Shown: positions 25,824-32,870 of the stretch, one piece after another
Numbering within the stretch: the stretch's first letter is position 1
Layout of the letters: each line of letters begins with the position of its first letter
Origin: JAUWNP01 sp034430655
GTDB taxonomy: Bacteria; Chloroflexota; Anaerolineae; B4-G1
DNA length: 36,636 bases
NCBI GenBank assembly: GCA_034430655.1
Contig: DAOUEC010000212.1
Location: 1-36,636, forward strand
Direction of reading: 5' to 3'
Notes under the pieces: model-generated
The model's database searches: none
What the model was told of the DNA's origin: nothing
The model's input: the letters and a program-made list of their open reading frames with translations, nothing else
Position numbers and translations under genes: made by a program

Positions 25824-27338
25824 ATGGAAGAACACAATCTATTGATCGTGAGCGACCTGCATCTGAGCGAGGGGTTGAATCCGAAGAGCGGCAGGTTCTC
25901 CCGCCTGGAAGATTTTCTGTTTGACGATGCCTTTGCGCGCTTCCTGCGCTATCACGAGGAGGTCAAGACGCAATCCCGCTTCGGCGGCCGCCCGTGGCTG
26001 CTGGTCATCAACGGCGACCTGTTCGATTTTCTGCAGGTGGTCTCGTTGCCAGAGGACGGGAGGCTGCTGCGGACTGTCAAGGGAGTGGAACGCCGGAAGG
26101 AACTGTGCATCAACGAGCGAGACTACGGGCTGGGGGCGACTGCCGGTGAATCGGAGTGGAAACTGAAGCAGATCGCCCAAGGACATCAGCATTTCTTCGC
26201 TGCACTGGGCTGGTTCATGGCGCACGGAAATCACGTCGCCGTCGTCAAGGGCAACCACGACGTTGAACTCCACTGGGTCAAGGTACAGGAGCGGCTCACA
26301 AAGGAAATAGAGCGGGCTTACACTCGGGAGCGGCTGATGCTTGACCAGGGTCCGCCTGTCACGTTGGAGGAACTCAAGGCACGCATACACTTCTATCCCT
26401 GGTTCTACTACGAACCCGGGCAGGTCTACGTCGAGCACGGCGGGCAGTACGAAGCGGCTAACCATTTCCGTGATTACCTTAACCCGGTGATCCCCGGCGA
26501 TCCAGAGCACATTGAGTTGCCGTGGGGAAGCCTCTTTGTGCGCTACCTGTTCAATAAGGTAGAGGATGTGCATCCCTTCGCCGACAACGTCAAGCCGGCC
26601 ACGCGCTACCTGGCATGGGCCTTCAAGAAGGATCCGGTTCAGACCATCGAGGTATTGGTCACCCGAGGCTGGGTCTTCTTACGGGCCTTCTGGAATGTGA
26701 CGCATAAGACAGCGACCTCCGCTTTCCGGCATGCACGGGAGCAAGAGCCGCCCGTAGGGGCGCGGTCACCGCGCCCCTACGATCCTGTTCCTCTGCCGTC
26801 GCGCGTGACGCACAAGATCGCTGCATTGGCGCAACGGCGGGTGGACGCTTCGTGGCGGGAATGGGTCGCTTCAGCGATACAGAATTTACTCTCCCTGCTG
26901 CTGGCCCTCATCGCCGTCACCTTCATCGTCCTTGCAGGACTGACCCTTACCGGCGGTCCGGGATGGATGATGGCCATGTACCTGGGAGCGGCGGTGTTGG
27001 CTTACTTCCTGCGTCTCGGTCTGAAGCGCAGTTTTACCTATCTCTTCGAGAGCGATTACCTGCTGAGCATGGCGCGCGAGTTAGAGCAAGTTTTGAAACC
27101 CGCCCATGCGGTCCGCTATATCGTCCTGGGCCACAATCATCGGGCTGCCGTGGAGCGGTTGGAGCAGACGTGGTACGTCAACACCGGAGCCTGGGTGCCG
27201 GTCTACGAGGAGGAAGGACCGGTCGAGGGACAGGAGGAACTGGCCTTCTTCCGCCTGGCCTGGGGGTATGAGGGCACACCGGAGTTGCTGCACTGGGACG
27301 ATGCGGCGGGTGCCCCGGCGCGAGTGCTGCTGCGGTAG
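25824..27338 (+). CDS. Membrane-anchored calcineurin-like metallophosphoesterase
   Basis: Hydrolase of the LpxH/calcineurin-like superfamily, 504 residues. Metal motifs in order: SDLH (Asp11, His13), NGDLFDF (about 63), GNHD (about 147), and the late LGHNH (about 434). Between the third and last motif sit a translated palindromic repeat (about 310-320) and two membrane helices (about 352-372 and 380-398), so the membrane hairpin interrupts the enzyme domain. I start at ATG 25824 with AGGGAGGG in front; the frame is open 23 codons further back, over the promoter. The substrate is unknown: lipid-phosphate or nucleotide hydrolysis at the membrane are both possible. It ends 12 nt from the convergent 27350 gene. 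Confidence 0.85.
   Translation: MEEHNLLIVSDLHLSEGLNPKSGRFSRLEDFLFDDAFARFLRYHEEVKTQSRFGGRPWLLVINGDLFDFLQVVSLPEDGRLLRTVKGVERRKELCINERDYGLGATAGESEWKLKQIAQGHQHFFAALGWFMAHGNHVAVVKGNHDVELHWVKVQERLTKEIERAYTRERLMLDQGPPVTLEELKARIHFYPWFYYEPGQVYVEHGGQYEAANHFRDYLNPVIPGDPEHIELPWGSLFVRYLFNKVEDVHPFADNVKPATRYLAWAFKKDPVQTIEVLVTRGWVFLRAFWNVTHKTATSAFRHAREQEPPVGARSPRPYDPVPLPSRVTHKIAALAQRRVDASWREWVASAIQNLLSLLLALIAVTFIVLAGLTLTGGPGWMMAMYLGAAVLAYFLRLGLKRSFTYLFESDYLLSMARELEQVLKPAHAVRYIVLGHNHRAAVERLEQTWYVNTGAWVPVYEEEGPVEGQEELAFFRLAWGYEGTPELLHWDDAAGAPARVLLR
26753..26781. repeat. 29-bp palindrome translated inside the phosphoesterase
   Basis: Two perfect 14-nt arms, CGTAGGGGCGCGGT and its complement, around one base. 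It encodes VGARSPRPYD. A near-identical palindrome is intergenic at 29823-29849. Confidence 0.85.
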
Positions 27339-27349
27339 ACGCTCTTCCA

Positions 27350-27694
27350 CTATCTCTCCCTGGCGATCAGGATGTCTATCGCTTGGGCCATCTCAGCTAT
27401 TACCGCCTCAACCGTTGGCGGCTCACAAGGCTCGTGCTTGTGGGGATGTTCCAGTGGATGCCGGTGCCAGAACTTGTAGTTGTCATATCCCATCTGGCGC
27501 TGTTGTCGATAGATTAACGCATAGGCGTGTTTCTGTGTCAGAGCGTGAAAATAGACGTCAATGAACAAGTCGTCGCTCAGGTATACTCTGGCCTCAACAA
27601 GTACACCGCGCCGCACCTCGATGATCGTCTCGACGTCGGGGAAGTGCGTCCGCAAGGCCGAGTGCAGTTCGGCCTGAAACTCGTCGGCAGTCAT
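27350..27694 (-). CDS. Putative toxin of a small toxin-antitoxin pair (TumE/DUF6516-like)
   Basis: A 114-residue protein starting at ATG 27694, which overlaps the stop of the preceding small gene by one base (TGATG); the frame is open farther upstream, but coupling favours this start. The fold signature I recognise is acidic/aromatic strands VEARVYLSDDLFIDVYFHALTQKHAYALIY followed by MGYDNYKFWHRHPLEHPHKHEP, a Tyr-Asn then His-rich pattern seen in TumE-type (DUF6516) proteins paired with a small partner. Assignment is by pattern memory and could be wrong; toxicity is untested. Confidence 0.5.
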   Translation of the reverse strand: MTADEFQAELHSALRTHFPDVETIIEVRRGVLVEARVYLSDDLFIDVYFHALTQKHAYALIYRQQRQMGYDNYKFWHRHPLEHPHKHEPCEPPTVEAVIAEMAQAIDILIARER

Positions 27695-28014
27695 CAGGTC
27701 AGTTTCTTGACTGAATGCAACAGTTTGAGCCAGTGCTGCTTCTCTGCTTGCAGGTCGCTCCAACGCATGGCATCTCGCTCCAGGTCGTAGGCGAATTCGT
27801 CCCCTAGTTCTCCGGCCTCAAGTTGGGCCTGAAACTCTTCATGGGTCAGGCCATATTTGATCTCCAGGTCCAGGGCCTCTCGCTCGCACGCTTCGAGGTT
27901 CTGACGCAGTTGACCGGCGAGCAGGCGAGCAAGTTTTTGTCGCAGGGTCTCCCCCCCTATGCTCTCCAGGGCTGTGAACAACGGGGGGGGCAATTCCAAT
28001 GTTCGTACGTTCAT
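27694..28014 (-). CDS. Putative antitoxin partner of the 27350 gene
   Basis: A 106-residue acidic helical protein. ATG 28014 follows AGGAGA. It begins NVRTLELPPPLFTALESIGGETLRQKLARLLAGQL, a regulator-like N-terminus, then holds LDLEIKYGLTHEEFQAQLEAGELGDEFAYDLERDAMRW, which matches the helical partners often found upstream of DUF6516-type proteins (KYG...EF...GELGD). Gene order antitoxin then toxin with overlapping stop and start is the usual toxin-antitoxin arrangement. It lies 37 nt after rmlA, so it could be the tail of the polysaccharide transcript. Confidence 0.5.
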   Translation of the reverse strand: MNVRTLELPPPLFTALESIGGETLRQKLARLLAGQLRQNLEACEREALDLEIKYGLTHEEFQAQLEAGELGDEFAYDLERDAMRWSDLQAEKQHWLKLLHSVKKLT

Positions 28015-28051
28015 TGATCATCTCTCCTCTGGTCAGGCCTTTTTGGGGGCC

Positions 28052-29119
28052 TCACAATATCCCCACCTGGCTGTGGTCGCCCAGGGTCAGTTTGTATGCT
28101 TTCGGCTTGATGGGTGAGCGGGTCAGGCTGACGCGCCGGCCGATGAGGCTATCCTGGATACGGGCCGGGATGTCGCGGATTAGACTGTGCTCCAGGACGA
28201 TGGCCCGCTCGATCTCGCTATCCTCAATCACGACGTCGTGGTAGATTGAAGTGAACGGGCCGACGTAGGAGTTGACGATGCGGGTGCGCTCGCCGATGAT
28301 AGTTGGGCCGCGGATGACGCTGTTGATGATCTCCGCGCCCTTTTCCACTGTCACCCGGCCGTCCACCTCGGAGTCGCGGTCTACGTAGCCCTCGATCCTT
28401 GGCGTCAGTTCCTCTAACACCAGACCGCTGGCCTCCAGAAGCTCCCCCGCCTCGCCCGTGTCAATCCACCAGCCCCGGTGGACGTAGGGGTAGATCTTGT
28501 AGTCGTGCTCTACCAACCATTGGATGGCGTCGGTGATCTCCAGTTCGCCTCGCCAGGAGGGGGTGATGTTGTCCACTGCCTCGTGGATGTGATGGTCGAA
28601 CATATAGATGCCGACCAGCGCCAGATCGGAGGGCGGCTGCTTCGGCTTTTCGACCAGCCGCACGATGCGCCCATCCTCGTCCAGTTCGGCCACACCGTAC
28701 CGCTCTGGATGTGGCACCCGCGTGAGGACAATCTGGCTGTTCCAGTCGCTGTCGGCGAATTGCTTGATGAGTCCTGAGATGCCTCCCTGGATGACATTGT
28801 CGCCCAGGAACATCACAAATCGCTCGTCGCCCAGAAAATCGCGACTGACCTTGACGGCGTGGGCCAGGCCCAGGGGCTGCTCCTGGTGAATGTAGGTGAT
28901 CTTGACATTCCAGCGATCGCCCCTGCCGACGGCTATTTGGATCTCCTCGGCGGTGTCGCCTACGACGATGCCGATGTCGGTGATGCCAGCGTCACGAACG
29001 GCCTCGATGACGCGAAAGAGCACCGGCTTATTGGCGACGGGGATGAGTTGCTTGGCACTGGTGTAGGTGAGCGGGTAGAGACGTGTGCCCTTGCCCCCGC
29101 TGATGATCAGCCCTTTCAT
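28052..29119 (-). CDS. rmlA: Glucose-1-phosphate thymidylyltransferase, long form
   Basis: Makes dTDP-glucose, first step to dTDP-rhamnose. Residues 1-240 are the nucleotidyltransferase (MKGLIISGGKGTRLYPLTYTSAKQLIPVANKPV, FLGDNVIQGG, ELEITDAIQWL). Residues 245-355 are a left-handed beta-helix tail (hexapeptides such as RIVNSYVGPFTSI). Canonical RmlA lacks the tail; this is the long RmlA type, which may also use related sugars. ATG 29119 follows AAGGAGA. Together with rmlD at 35398 it brackets the cluster; rmlB and rmlC are not in the window. Confidence 0.9.
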   Translation of the reverse strand: MKGLIISGGKGTRLYPLTYTSAKQLIPVANKPVLFRVIEAVRDAGITDIGIVVGDTAEEIQIAVGRGDRWNVKITYIHQEQPLGLAHAVKVSRDFLGDERFVMFLGDNVIQGGISGLIKQFADSDWNSQIVLTRVPHPERYGVAELDEDGRIVRLVEKPKQPPSDLALVGIYMFDHHIHEAVDNITPSWRGELEITDAIQWLVEHDYKIYPYVHRGWWIDTGEAGELLEASGLVLEELTPRIEGYVDRDSEVDGRVTVEKGAEIINSVIRGPTIIGERTRIVNSYVGPFTSIYHDVVIEDSEIERAIVLEHSLIRDIPARIQDSLIGRRVSLTRSPIKPKAYKLTLGDHSQVGIL

Positions 29120-29136
29120 CGTGGTCTCCTTGTGGC

Positions 29137-29796
29137 CTAATAACCGCCGAGCGTGATGTCGCGTGGGGCATTGTTCAATACGGCCCCCACAATACGGACG
29201 TGTACCCTTTCCAGCAATTCCCTGGCACGCTGGGCATGCTCTCGCCGGGTGCGTCCGGCGCAGACAACCAACAGCACGCCGTCCACCTTGGTGCCCAACA
29301 CAGCCGCGTCGGTCACGGCGATGATGGGCGGTGCATCGAAGAGGACAACGTCGGCGCGAGCCTTGAGCGCGGCGATGATCTCCTCCATCTTGCGCGAACC
29401 GAGGATATCGGCCGGGTTGGGGGGCAACGGGCCGCTAGGCACCAACCACAGGTTGTCCACGCCAGTGTTTATCAGCGGCGGATCCTCCAGCGCCGCCCCC
29501 TCAACGATCATAGTGGTCAACCCCCGGTCATTCGCGACGCCGAAGACCTCGTGCAGGCCGGGGCGGCGCAGGTCGGCATCCACCAGGATGATGCGCCGTT
29601 CCCCTTGCGCCATTGTGACCGCCAGATTGGCGAGGACGGTGGACTTACCCTCGCCCGGTGCAGCCGAGGTGACGACCAGGGTCTCGATAGGCTTGTCAAG
29701 CGCGGCAAAGGTCAAATTGGTGCGCAGCGTGCGGTAGGCCTCGGCCGCCGGGCTGCGGGGATTGGTCAGGGTAATCAAGTCAGGTTGTTCAGCCAT
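29137..29796 (-). CDS. CapB/CpsD-type bacterial tyrosine autokinase
   Basis: Cytoplasmic kinase partner of the Wzz-like protein encoded just upstream (29846). Walker A SAAPGEGKST, Walker A' IILVDADLRRP and Walker B VVLFDAPP are intact in 219 residues. These kinases normally end in a tyrosine cluster that is autophosphorylated; here the C-terminus is GGY with a single final Tyr, so cycling by multi-Tyr phosphorylation is unlikely. It controls polymer length or export in polysaccharide systems. ATG 29796 has AAGGAC upstream. Confidence 0.88.
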   Translation of the reverse strand: MAEQPDLITLTNPRSPAAEAYRTLRTNLTFAALDKPIETLVVTSAAPGEGKSTVLANLAVTMAQGERRIILVDADLRRPGLHEVFGVANDRGLTTMIVEGAALEDPPLINTGVDNLWLVPSGPLPPNPADILGSRKMEEIIAALKARADVVLFDAPPIIAVTDAAVLGTKVDGVLLVVCAGRTRREHAQRARELLERVHVRIVGAVLNNAPRDITLGGY

Positions 29797-29822
29797 AGTT
29801 TGTCCTTCGGTTGATTGGTGAA

Positions 29823-29849
29823 GTAGGGGCGCGGTAACCGCGCCCTTAC
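29823..29849. repeat. Intergenic palindrome at the end of the Wzz gene
   Basis: GTAGGGGCGCGGT (29823-29835) faces ACCGCGCCCTTAC (29837-29849). It matches the palindrome at 26753 apart from one arm base and the centre. Its right end supplies the TAA stop (29846-29848) of the Wzz-like gene. Confidence 0.85.
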
Positions 29850-30496
29850 TCGGTGGAGGGGATAGCGCCCATCACGACCAGGTTCAGTTGACGCTCCACG
29901 TCCTGAGGCGTGCGGACGATACCCGCCTCGGTCCACTCGAGGAAGAAAATAACCACGCCAGCGATCACAAGCCCGAAGATACCTCCTGCAGCAGTGACCG
30001 TCTTGGTCTTAGGCCACGACTGGACGTAGGTAGGCTGATCCAGCAACTCGGCTTTGACGCGGTCCTCCTTACGCTGTTCCTCGTTCTCGCTGTTACGCCA
30101 ATCGATGAACAGATCGGACCAGGTGCTGGCGATGTCGTTGGCTACATCGCCATCGTAGTCCTCGACGTCAATCTGAATCACAAACCGCGACTCGTCGGAA
30201 GCGATGGTAACGTTGCTCATCAACTTCTCTGGTTTCATCGGCAGTTCAAGGCGCTCAATCACATCCTCTGCCCAATCGCGGGTGTACATGCGAGCCACGT
30301 AAGAGCGGAGCAACCACTTTGCCGATTGGGTGAGGCCCAGGTCGGGGCGGACTTTGACGAGAACCTGGGCGCTGGACTTGTAGGCTGGTGTCTGTAGTTC
30401 ACTGAAGACGAAGGCGCTGCCAGCGGTCAGCATAACCGCGACGATGACGATCCACCAGCGCTTGCGCAGGATGCGCACGTAATTTCCAAGTTCCAT
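29846..30496 (-). CDS. Wzz/CapA-like polysaccharide co-polymerase
   Basis: Membrane protein controlling polysaccharide chain length, 216 residues. It begins MELGNYVRILRKRWWIVIVAVMLTAGSAFVFSEL (first helix about 14-32), has a coiled periplasmic region (LELPMKPEKLMSN; ENEEQRKEDRVKAELL) and a second helix about 168-188 (AAGGIFGLVIAGVVIFFLEW). The short cytoplasmic tail RTPQDVERQLNLVVMGAIP is typical of Wzz proteins whose kinase is a separate gene, as here. ATG 30496 follows AGGAGGTGA. A second such gene, 31022, lies beyond the four-helix-bundle gene. Confidence 0.88.
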   Translation of the reverse strand: MELGNYVRILRKRWWIVIVAVMLTAGSAFVFSELQTPAYKSSAQVLVKVRPDLGLTQSAKWLLRSYVARMYTRDWAEDVIERLELPMKPEKLMSNVTIASDESRFVIQIDVEDYDGDVANDIASTWSDLFIDWRNSENEEQRKEDRVKAELLDQPTYVQSWPKTKTVTAAGGIFGLVIAGVVIFFLEWTEAGIVRTPQDVERQLNLVVMGAIPSTE

Positions 30497-30527
30497 CGCT
30501 TATCACCTCCTCAGGGAAGCGGGCGGT

Positions 30528-30556
30528 ATTGTACCACAACCCGGAACAATTAACAA
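30528..30556 (-). promoter_or_regulatory. Candidate promoter of the Wzz-kinase-rmlA unit
   Basis: On the minus strand TTGTTA (30556-30551), 17 nt, TACAAT (30533-30528). The -35 hexamer lies at the edge of the CAATGA repeat tract. Confidence 0.5.
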
Positions 30557-30581
30557 TGAGACAATGAGACAATGAACAATG
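30551..30581. repeat. CAATGA tandem tract, left flank of the four-helix-bundle gene
   Basis: Four CAATGA/CAATGG units at 7-8 nt spacing. The opposite flank (30960-31021) has the same word in reverse complement, so together they form a degenerate inverted repeat around the gene. Confidence 0.85.
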
Positions 30582-30583
30582 GA

Positions 30584-30959
30584 TCAACGCCCTGTTTTGC
30601 TGCGGGGACTCTGACGCGCGTTTTGCACGATGATGTACAGGATGCGGACGAGTTCGTCGCTTTCCTGGATCAGTGAGTGGACTTCGTCATCGTCGAGCAA
30701 GACCGCCTTGATAATGCGCAGCCAGTAGCGAGTCTCCCGTGTCTCCTTGTGGGTAACACTCATCTTATGGATGAAATCCCGCTTGGACTCAGCCGCATCG
30801 GCCTCCTCCACGTTGGATCCGACAGATGTTGCTGACCGTACAACCTGCTTGCCGACCTCAATCCCGGCAACGGTACGAGGCAACCAGTTGACAGTTTCAC
30901 ACCCGCACCGCGAACTCAAACGTCCGCTCCTGAATGTCAAACTTCCGCCTCTCTTTCAT
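30584..30959 (-). pseudogene. Four-helix-bundle (S23-type) protein gene with a frameshift
   Basis: The true start is ATG 30959 with GGAGG 7 nt upstream (MKERRKFDIQERTFEFAVRV), after which the frame stops at TGA 30899-30897. The rest continues one base out of frame as NWLPRTVAGIEVGKQVVRSATSVGSNVEEADAAESKRDFIHKMSVTHKETRETRYWLRII to the stop at 30584. The joined protein of about 125 residues matches the four-helix-bundle family found in 23S intervening sequences and near diversity-generating retroelements. Skipping one T near 30900 restores the frame. It may be a pseudogene, a sequencing error, or programmed frameshifting; the family's role is unknown. It separates two Wzz-like genes. Confidence 0.8.
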
Positions 30960-31021
30960 TGCTTATCCTCCATTTGTTCATTGTTCATTGATTCATTGTT
31001 CATTGATTCATTGCTCATTGC
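30960..31021. repeat. CATTG tandem tract, right flank of the four-helix-bundle gene
   Basis: Six CATTG units spaced 7-8 nt (for example GTTCATTGATTCATTG). It is the inverted counterpart of 30551-30581. It abuts the stop of the Wzz-like gene at 31022. Confidence 0.85.
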
Positions 31022-31696
31022 TCACCTACGCGGTATTTCTGCCAACACGTCCAATCCCAATGCTTCCAATTCCGCCGCCTCGTGGACAGTGGGATCCAGG
31101 TAGTGCCACAGGAGCGCCAGCGCGACACCGACGACCAGCGCCAGCCCGATTTTGACCGCTGGTCCCATCAACTGGGTGCGCAGCCCAGGCGGGAGCATGA
31201 CGGGCGTGGGCACGTCCACTGGACGGACGGCTGGCTCGACGCCTTCCAATTGGGGGAAGTAGGCCGCGCCGTTCCCGGTCAGTTCGGCAGTGATGGCCTC
31301 GGCCACGGCGACGATCTGCTCGGCGTCGGGCCAGGTGAGGTAGACGACGAGGATGGATTGAGCGTTGTCAGTAACGATGGCGGGCTGGATCGCGCCGGGC
31401 GCGACTTCATAGCCCGCTTCGGCCAGGCGCGAGGCGACCGCCTGGGCGAAAACTCCGCTCTCGGCCACGTCAGCCAGGCCATTGGCGATGTACTCGGAGG
31501 TGAGCCACGGGTAATAGCGGTCGTAGTCCTCGCTGAGCCCAGCCGGCTTCGTCCCCGCCGCAAAACACATCACCACCTGGTAGACCGGGCCGGGCGGGGT
31601 GTAAGTGGCAGCAACGTAGAAAGCCACGACGACCACTGGCGCGACGACGAGCCACCAGCGACGGATCAATATCTTCCAGTAGATTCTCAATTCCAT
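31022..31696 (-). CDS. Second Wzz-like polysaccharide co-polymerase
   Basis: Membrane protein, 224 residues from ATG 31696 (AGGGAG upstream; the frame is open 17 codons further back without a ribosome site, over repeat sequence). MELRIYWKILIRRWWLVVAPVVVVAFYVAATY is the first helix. The periplasmic part is Ala- and Pro-rich, ending RPVDVPTPVMLPPGLRTQL, with the second helix KIGLALVVGVALALLWHYL about 185-205. The C-terminal tail EAAELEALGLDVLAEIPRR matches Wzz tails. It is distinct from 29846: low identity apart from the ends. It lacks an attached kinase. Confidence 0.82.
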   Translation of the reverse strand: MELRIYWKILIRRWWLVVAPVVVVAFYVAATYTPPGPVYQVVMCFAAGTKPAGLSEDYDRYYPWLTSEYIANGLADVAESGVFAQAVASRLAEAGYEVAPGAIQPAIVTDNAQSILVVYLTWPDAEQIVAVAEAITAELTGNGAAYFPQLEGVEPAVRPVDVPTPVMLPPGLRTQLMGPAVKIGLALVVGVALALLWHYLDPTVHEAAELEALGLDVLAEIPRR

Positions 31697-31721
31697 GCGT
31701 TGTGCTCCCTTGATTTGGGAC

Positions 31722-31808
31722 AAGGGGACACGGGGACCCGGAGACAAGGAGACTATCCCCCGTTCAGGCCCTCCCCCTGTCTCCCTGTCCCCTTGTCACC
31801 TTGTCTCG
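31722..31808. repeat. Inverted pair of GTCTCCCTGTCC-type repeats
   Basis: Left arm of GGGACA/GGAGACAAGG units (31722-31752), right arm of CCTGTCTCC/CCTTGTC units (31773-31806). The right arm encodes the last residues of the glycosyltransferase. It belongs to the same unit family as 21640-21725. Confidence 0.8.
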
Positions 31809-32870
31809 TATAAACTGGCTCAGTTTCTCTTTGAAAACCTCCACCGCGAACCGCTCCGCGTTGGCGCGGCACACGTGGGAGTCTATCGCGTTGGAATCGA
31901 AGGTGCGCACGGCGGCGACCAGCGCCTCCGGAGTGGGCTCGCGGAAGAAGACGCCAGTCGCTCCATCAATGACCGTGTCGAGTGCGCCGCCAGCGCCGTA
32001 GGCGATCACCGGCCGGCCAGCAGCCTGGGCCTGGACCGGCGCGATGCCGAAGTCCTCCTCCCCCGGCAGAACGTAGGCCCGGCACCTCGCAAACAGGACT
32101 GGCAGGTCCTCGTCGGGCACGCGGCCCAGGAAAGTGATGGTGGGGCCGGCCAGCGCCTCCAGTGCCTCGCGGTCCCGCCCGTCCCCGGCGATGACCAATG
32201 GCAGCCCCAGTTGATTGAAGGCTCGCACGGCCAGGTCTATGCGGCGGTAGGGGATGAGGCGGGAGACGATGAGGTAGTAATCGTCGTGGGTGGGGGCGGG
32301 GCGGAAACGGGCGCTATCCACCGGCGGGTGGATGACGACTGAGTCGCGGCCATAGGTGCGGCGGATGCGAGCCTGTACTTCGGTGGAGATGGCGACGAAG
32401 TGATTCACTCGCTGCGCGGCCTGGTAGTCCCAGCGGCGCAGGAGCGCGACCAGGGGACGCAGCACGGTCCTGAGGACCGGCGGGAGCGCTTCCCTGGCAG
32501 CATAGGCGTCAAAATCCCACACGTAACGTGTAGGGGTCAGACAGTAGCAGATGTGGGCCGCCTCGCCGGCCCGCACGCCATGGCAGAAGCCGGACTTATT
32601 GCTCAGCACGAGGTCGTAGCCGGAGAGGTCGAGCCGGGCGAAGGCCAGGGGGTAGAGAGGCAGGTAGGGCTGGTGATGGCGGTAGATGCCCGGCAGGTGG
32701 TTCATCCAGGTGGTGCGGATATTCCAGGCACGGTATGTCTCCGGCATCCCCTCCCGCCAGTACATCGAGGTGTAGATGGGGGCGCGGGGGAACATCCCCA
32801 CGAGCGCTTCCAGGACGTCCTCCGCGCCGCCGATCTGGTTGAGCCAGTCGTGAACCAGGGCCAGGTGCAC
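31764..32870 (-). CDS. Glycosyltransferase family 4
   Basis: Retaining GT-B sugar transferase, 368 residues. N-terminal fold opens HLALVHDWLNQIGGAEDVLEAL; later parts are VIHPPVDSARFRP, YLIVSRLIPYRRIDLAVRAFNQLG, ITFLGRVPDEDLPVLFARCRAYVLPGEEDFGIAPVQAQAAGRPVIAYGAGG (nucleotide-sugar motif E...GI.PVEA-like). The last 14 residues DKVTRGQGDRGRA are encoded by a repeat arm. The start is GTG 32870, immediately after the rnhB stop. It adds a sugar during polymer assembly; donor and acceptor are unknown. Confidence 0.88.
   Translation of the reverse strand: MHLALVHDWLNQIGGAEDVLEALVGMFPRAPIYTSMYWREGMPETYRAWNIRTTWMNHLPGIYRHHQPYLPLYPLAFARLDLSGYDLVLSNKSGFCHGVRAGEAAHICYCLTPTRYVWDFDAYAAREALPPVLRTVLRPLVALLRRWDYQAAQRVNHFVAISTEVQARIRRTYGRDSVVIHPPVDSARFRPAPTHDDYYLIVSRLIPYRRIDLAVRAFNQLGLPLVIAGDGRDREALEALAGPTITFLGRVPDEDLPVLFARCRAYVLPGEEDFGIAPVQAQAAGRPVIAYGAGGALDTVIDGATGVFFREPTPEALVAAVRTFDSNAIDSHVCRANAERFAVEVFKEKLSQFIRDKVTRGQGDRGRA

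Noticed and set aside
30551..31021. CRISPR array
   Set aside because: The CAATGA units are 6-8 nt apart with no unique spacers or cas genes.
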